DNA of 8,302 bases from PBB1 sp031390425 (lineage in GTDB: Bacteria > Pseudomonadota > Gammaproteobacteria > Burkholderiales > Burkholderiaceae_C): NCBI GenBank assembly GCA_031390425.1, contig JANMTL010000194.1, positions 1 to 8,302 on the forward strand, written 5' to 3'. A program made the translations under genes and the position numbers. Positions 5,937 through 8,302 of the stretch are shown here, one piece after another. Under the pieces are notes generated by a model. That model did not search any database, was not told the DNA's origin, and saw only the letters and a program-made list of their open reading frames with translations. Numbering within the stretch: position 1 is the stretch's first letter; each line of letters starts with the position of its first letter.

Positions 5937-5947
5937 AGTAGATATTG

Positions 5948-5975
5948 ATTATCCGAGCGATGCGACAAAACACAA
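5948..5975 (-). promoter_or_regulatory. Weak candidate promoter for nrdB in the nrdA-nrdB gap
   Basis: On the minus strand TTGTGT (5970-5975) and GATAAT (5948-5953) are separated by 16 bases. The -10 box matches the sigma-70 consensus at five of six positions, and the -35 box at only three. It would start transcription a short way upstream of the nrdB ribosome binding site. This is a pattern match only; simple read-through from nrdA is equally likely, and I see no terminator in the gap. Confidence 0.25.
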
Positions 5976-6071
5976 AGCACTAATTGCCCGATACCGCGCC
6001 GCACGGATCTGATTTGTTGCTCTGTCGCGTCGTTGCTTATCGCCGCGAGCGACCCATCTGCCAAAGCGTTC

Positions 6072-8302
6072 TCACTGGCAGGCTTCGCAATCGGGGTTGT
6101 CGATGGCGCAGTACTTGATGTCGCTCGCCGGCTCGACGCTGGATGACGGCGCCTTGGCGATTGCCGCGGCAGCGTCCGTGCCGCCCGCGCTGGTTCCGGA
6201 TGAGCCGCTGCTCACCGCGTTGAGCTGCCCCGTTTTGACAGTCGATTTCTCGGCGTGGGTGGCCCCCACCGTGCGCAGGTAGTAGGTGGTTTTGAGCCCA
6301 CGCGTCCAGGCCAGCCGGTAGGTCTCGTCGAGCTTCTTGCCCGACGCGCCGGCCATATAGATGTTGAGTGATTGCGCCTGGTCGATCCATTTCTGGCGGC
6401 GTGACGCGGCTTCGACCAGCCACTGGGTTTCGATCTCGAATGCGGTGGCGTACAGCACCTTCAGGTCTTCGGGCACCCGGTCGATGCGGCGCAGCGAGCC
6501 GTCGAAGTGCTTCAGGTCCATCACCATCACGTCGTCCCACAGACCGAGCTTTTTCAGGTCGCGCACCAGGTACTCATTGAGCACGGTGAATTCGCCCGAC
6601 AGGTTCGATTTGACCGACAGGTTGCCGAACGACGGCTCGATCGATGCGCTCACGCCGACGATGTTGGAGATCGTCGCGGTCGGTGCGATCGCGACGCAGT
6701 TGGAGTTGCGCATGCCGTGTTCGGCGATGCGGCTGCGCAGCGCATTCCAGTCGAGCGTGCTGCTGCGATCAACTTCAACGTAGCCGCCACGCTGCTCGGC
6801 CAACAGATCGAGCGAATCGATCGGCAAAATGCCTTGATCCCACAGCGAGCCGCGGTAGCTGGAGTAGCGACCGCGCTCGGCGGCCAGATCGGTCGATGCC
6901 CAATACGCGTGGTAACACACCGCTTCCATCGAGCGGTCGGCGAAATCGACCGCCGCATCCGACGCGTACGGCACGCGCAACTCGTGCAGCGCATCCTGAA
7001 AGCCCATGATGCCGAGGCCGACCGGCCGGTGGCGCAGGTTCGAATCGCGCGCCTTCTTGACCGCGTAGTAGTTGATGTCGATCACGTTGTCGAGCATGCG
7101 CATCGCGGTCGAGATGGTCTTCTTCAGCTTGACGTGATCGATCTGTCGGCCGTTCGGACTGTCCGTCAGGTGATGCACCAGATTCACCGAACCGAGGTTG
7201 CACACCGCGATCTCGGTCTCACTGGTGTTCAGTGTGATCTCGGTGCACAGATTGCTGGAGTGCACAACGCCGACATGCTGCTGCGGCGAGCGCACGTTGC
7301 ATGCGTCCTTGAAGGTGATCCACGGGTGCCCGGTTTCGAACAGCATCGACAGCATCTTGCGCCACAGGTCGCGCGCCGGCAGTTTCTTGTGCAGCTTGAT
7401 GTCGCCCGCAGCAGCCCGCACTTCGTAGGCGGTGTAAGCGGTCTCGAAATCCTTGCCGAACTTGTCGTGCAGGTCGGGGCATGTGCTGGGCGAAAACAAG
7501 GTCCAGTCGCCGCCTTCCATCACGCGCTTCATGAACAGGTCGGGAATCCAGTTTGCGGTGTTCATGTCGTGGGTGCGGCGGCGGTCGTCGCCGGTGTTCT
7601 TGCGCAACTCCAGGAACTCTTCGAGGTCGAGGTGCCAGCTTTCCAGGTAGGCGCAGACCGCGCCCTTGCGCTTGCCGCCCTGGTTGACCGCGACTGCCGT
7701 GTCGTTGACCACTTTCAGAAACGGCACCACGCCCTGGCTCTTGCCGTTGGTGCCTTTGATGTGGCTGCCGAGCGCGCGCACATTGGTCCAGTCGTTGCCC
7801 AGGCCGCCGGCGAACTTCGACAGCAGCGCGTTTTCCTTCAGCGCTTCGTAGATGCCGTCGAGGTCGTCGGCCACCGTCGTCAGGTAGCAACTCGACAACT
7901 GCGAGCGGCGCGTGCCTGCGTTGAACAGCGTCGGCGTGCTGCTCATGAAGTCGAAGCTCGAGAGCACCTCGTAGAACTCGATCGCACGCGCCTCGCGGTC
8001 GATCTCGCCGAGCGCCAGACCCATCGCCACACGCATGTAGAAGGCCTGCGGCAGCTCGATGCGGGCTTCGTCGATGTGCAGGAAATAGCGGTCGTACAGC
8101 GTCTGCAATCCGAGGTAGTCGAACTGCAGATCGCGGTCGGCGTTCAGTGCGGCGCCGAGGCGCGCCAGGTCGAATTGCAGCAGTTTTTCGTCCAGCAATT
8201 CGGCCTGCACGCCCTGCTTGATGTAGCCCGGAAAGTAGTCGGCGTAGCGCGTCGCCATGTCGGCCTGCAGCACCTCTTCACCCAAGATCTCGCGGCGGAT
8301 CG
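6072..8302 (-). CDS. nrdA: Class Ia ribonucleoside-diphosphate reductase, alpha (R1) subunit (5'-partial)
   Basis: R1 binds the ribonucleoside diphosphate and reduces it using the radical passed from NrdB. The reading frame is open to the window edge: 742 residues are visible, and the N-terminus, with the ATP-cone domain(s) for overall allosteric control, is outside. Seen in the sequence: the SSC motif with the redox cysteine codon at 7887-7889 (E. coli Cys225), the active-site NLCTEI with the radical cysteine at 7245-7247 (E. coli Cys439, flanked by the Asn437 and Glu441 equivalents), the partner cysteine in AVCNLG at 7200-7202 (Cys462), and the radical-transfer tyrosine pair in TTYYLRT at 6279-6284 (Tyr730/731). 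The protein ends in CEACQ, the C-terminal CxxC pair that re-reduces the active site through thioredoxin or glutaredoxin. The tail from the Tyr pair to this CxxC is about 64 residues, against 23 in E. coli, and contains a Ser/Gly/Ala-rich linker. All catalytic residues in view are intact. nrdB lies downstream on the same strand. Confidence 0.97.
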   Translation of the reverse strand, partial: IRREILGEEVLQADMATRYADYFPGYIKQGVQAELLDEKLLQFDLARLGAALNADRDLQFDYLGLQTLYDRYFLHIDEARIELPQAFYMRVAMGLALGEIDREARAIEFYEVLSSFDFMSSTPTLFNAGTRRSQLSSCYLTTVADDLDGIYEALKENALLSKFAGGLGNDWTNVRALGSHIKGTNGKSQGVVPFLKVVNDTAVAVNQGGKRKGAVCAYLESWHLDLEEFLELRKNTGDDRRRTHDMNTANWIPDLFMKRVMEGGDWTLFSPSTCPDLHDKFGKDFETAYTAYEVRAAAGDIKLHKKLPARDLWRKMLSMLFETGHPWITFKDACNVRSPQQHVGVVHSSNLCTEITLNTSETEIAVCNLGSVNLVHHLTDSPNGRQIDHVKLKKTISTAMRMLDNVIDINYYAVKKARDSNLRHRPVGLGIMGFQDALHELRVPYASDAAVDFADRSMEAVCYHAYWASTDLAAERGRYSSYRGSLWDQGILPIDSLDLLAEQRGGYVEVDRSSTLDWNALRSRIAEHGMRNSNCVAIAPTATISNIVGVSASIEPSFGNLSVKSNLSGEFTVLNEYLVRDLKKLGLWDDVMVMDLKHFDGSLRRIDRVPEDLKVLYATAFEIETQWLVEAASRRQKWIDQAQSLNIYMAGASGKKLDETYRLAWTRGLKTTYYLRTVGATHAEKSTVKTGQLNAVSSGSSGTSAGGTDAAAAIAKAPSSSVEPASDIKYCAIDNPDCEACQ

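Overview
The window looks like chromosomal core DNA from a betaproteobacterium, most likely Burkholderiales or a close relative. The evidence is gene content and protein style: an accC-prmA-DUF3426 block, a nucleoside-kinase-like PfkB protein resembling the Burkholderia thailandensis enzyme, a lysine/alanine/proline-rich histone H1-like protein beside nrdB, and a class Ia ribonucleotide reductase whose large subunit ends in CEACQ. The genus cannot be fixed from the sequence alone.

Layout, left to right. Plus strand: the 3' part of accC (biotin carboxylase), prmA (ribosomal protein L11 methyltransferase), a membrane-anchored zinc-ribbon/DUF3426 protein of unknown function, then a PfkB-family kinase behind a 100-base gap in which I see no clear signal. 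Just after the kinase stop lies a perfect 16-bp inverted repeat, followed by a classic intrinsic terminator oriented for the minus strand; this is the convergent boundary. Minus strand, reading from the right edge: nrdA (5' end outside the window), a 146-base gap with a weak candidate promoter, nrdB, a 241-base gap containing a terminator-like hairpin, then the histone H1-like gene. No gene-free stretch exceeds 300 bases. No tRNA, rRNA, CRISPR, insertion sequence, phage or toxin-antitoxin gene was seen.

How the genes work together: accC belongs to fatty-acid synthesis (acetyl-CoA carboxylase), and prmA modifies the ribosome. NrdA and NrdB make deoxyribonucleotides, the histone-like protein binds the DNA, and the kinase may feed nucleoside salvage, so the right-hand part has a loose nucleotide/DNA theme. 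That theme is inference; the kinase is on the opposite strand and is not in the nrd operon.

I found no convincing undescribed multi-gene system. The points most worth a second look are small: a higher-order 6-6-5 residue repeat in the histone gene, a U-tract hairpin directly upstream of the histone ribosome binding site, a triplicated 12-bp unit that covers the nrdB stop codon, a strong inverted repeat without a U-tract after the kinase, a long flexible NrdA tail, and a base-composition change between accC and the genes after it.
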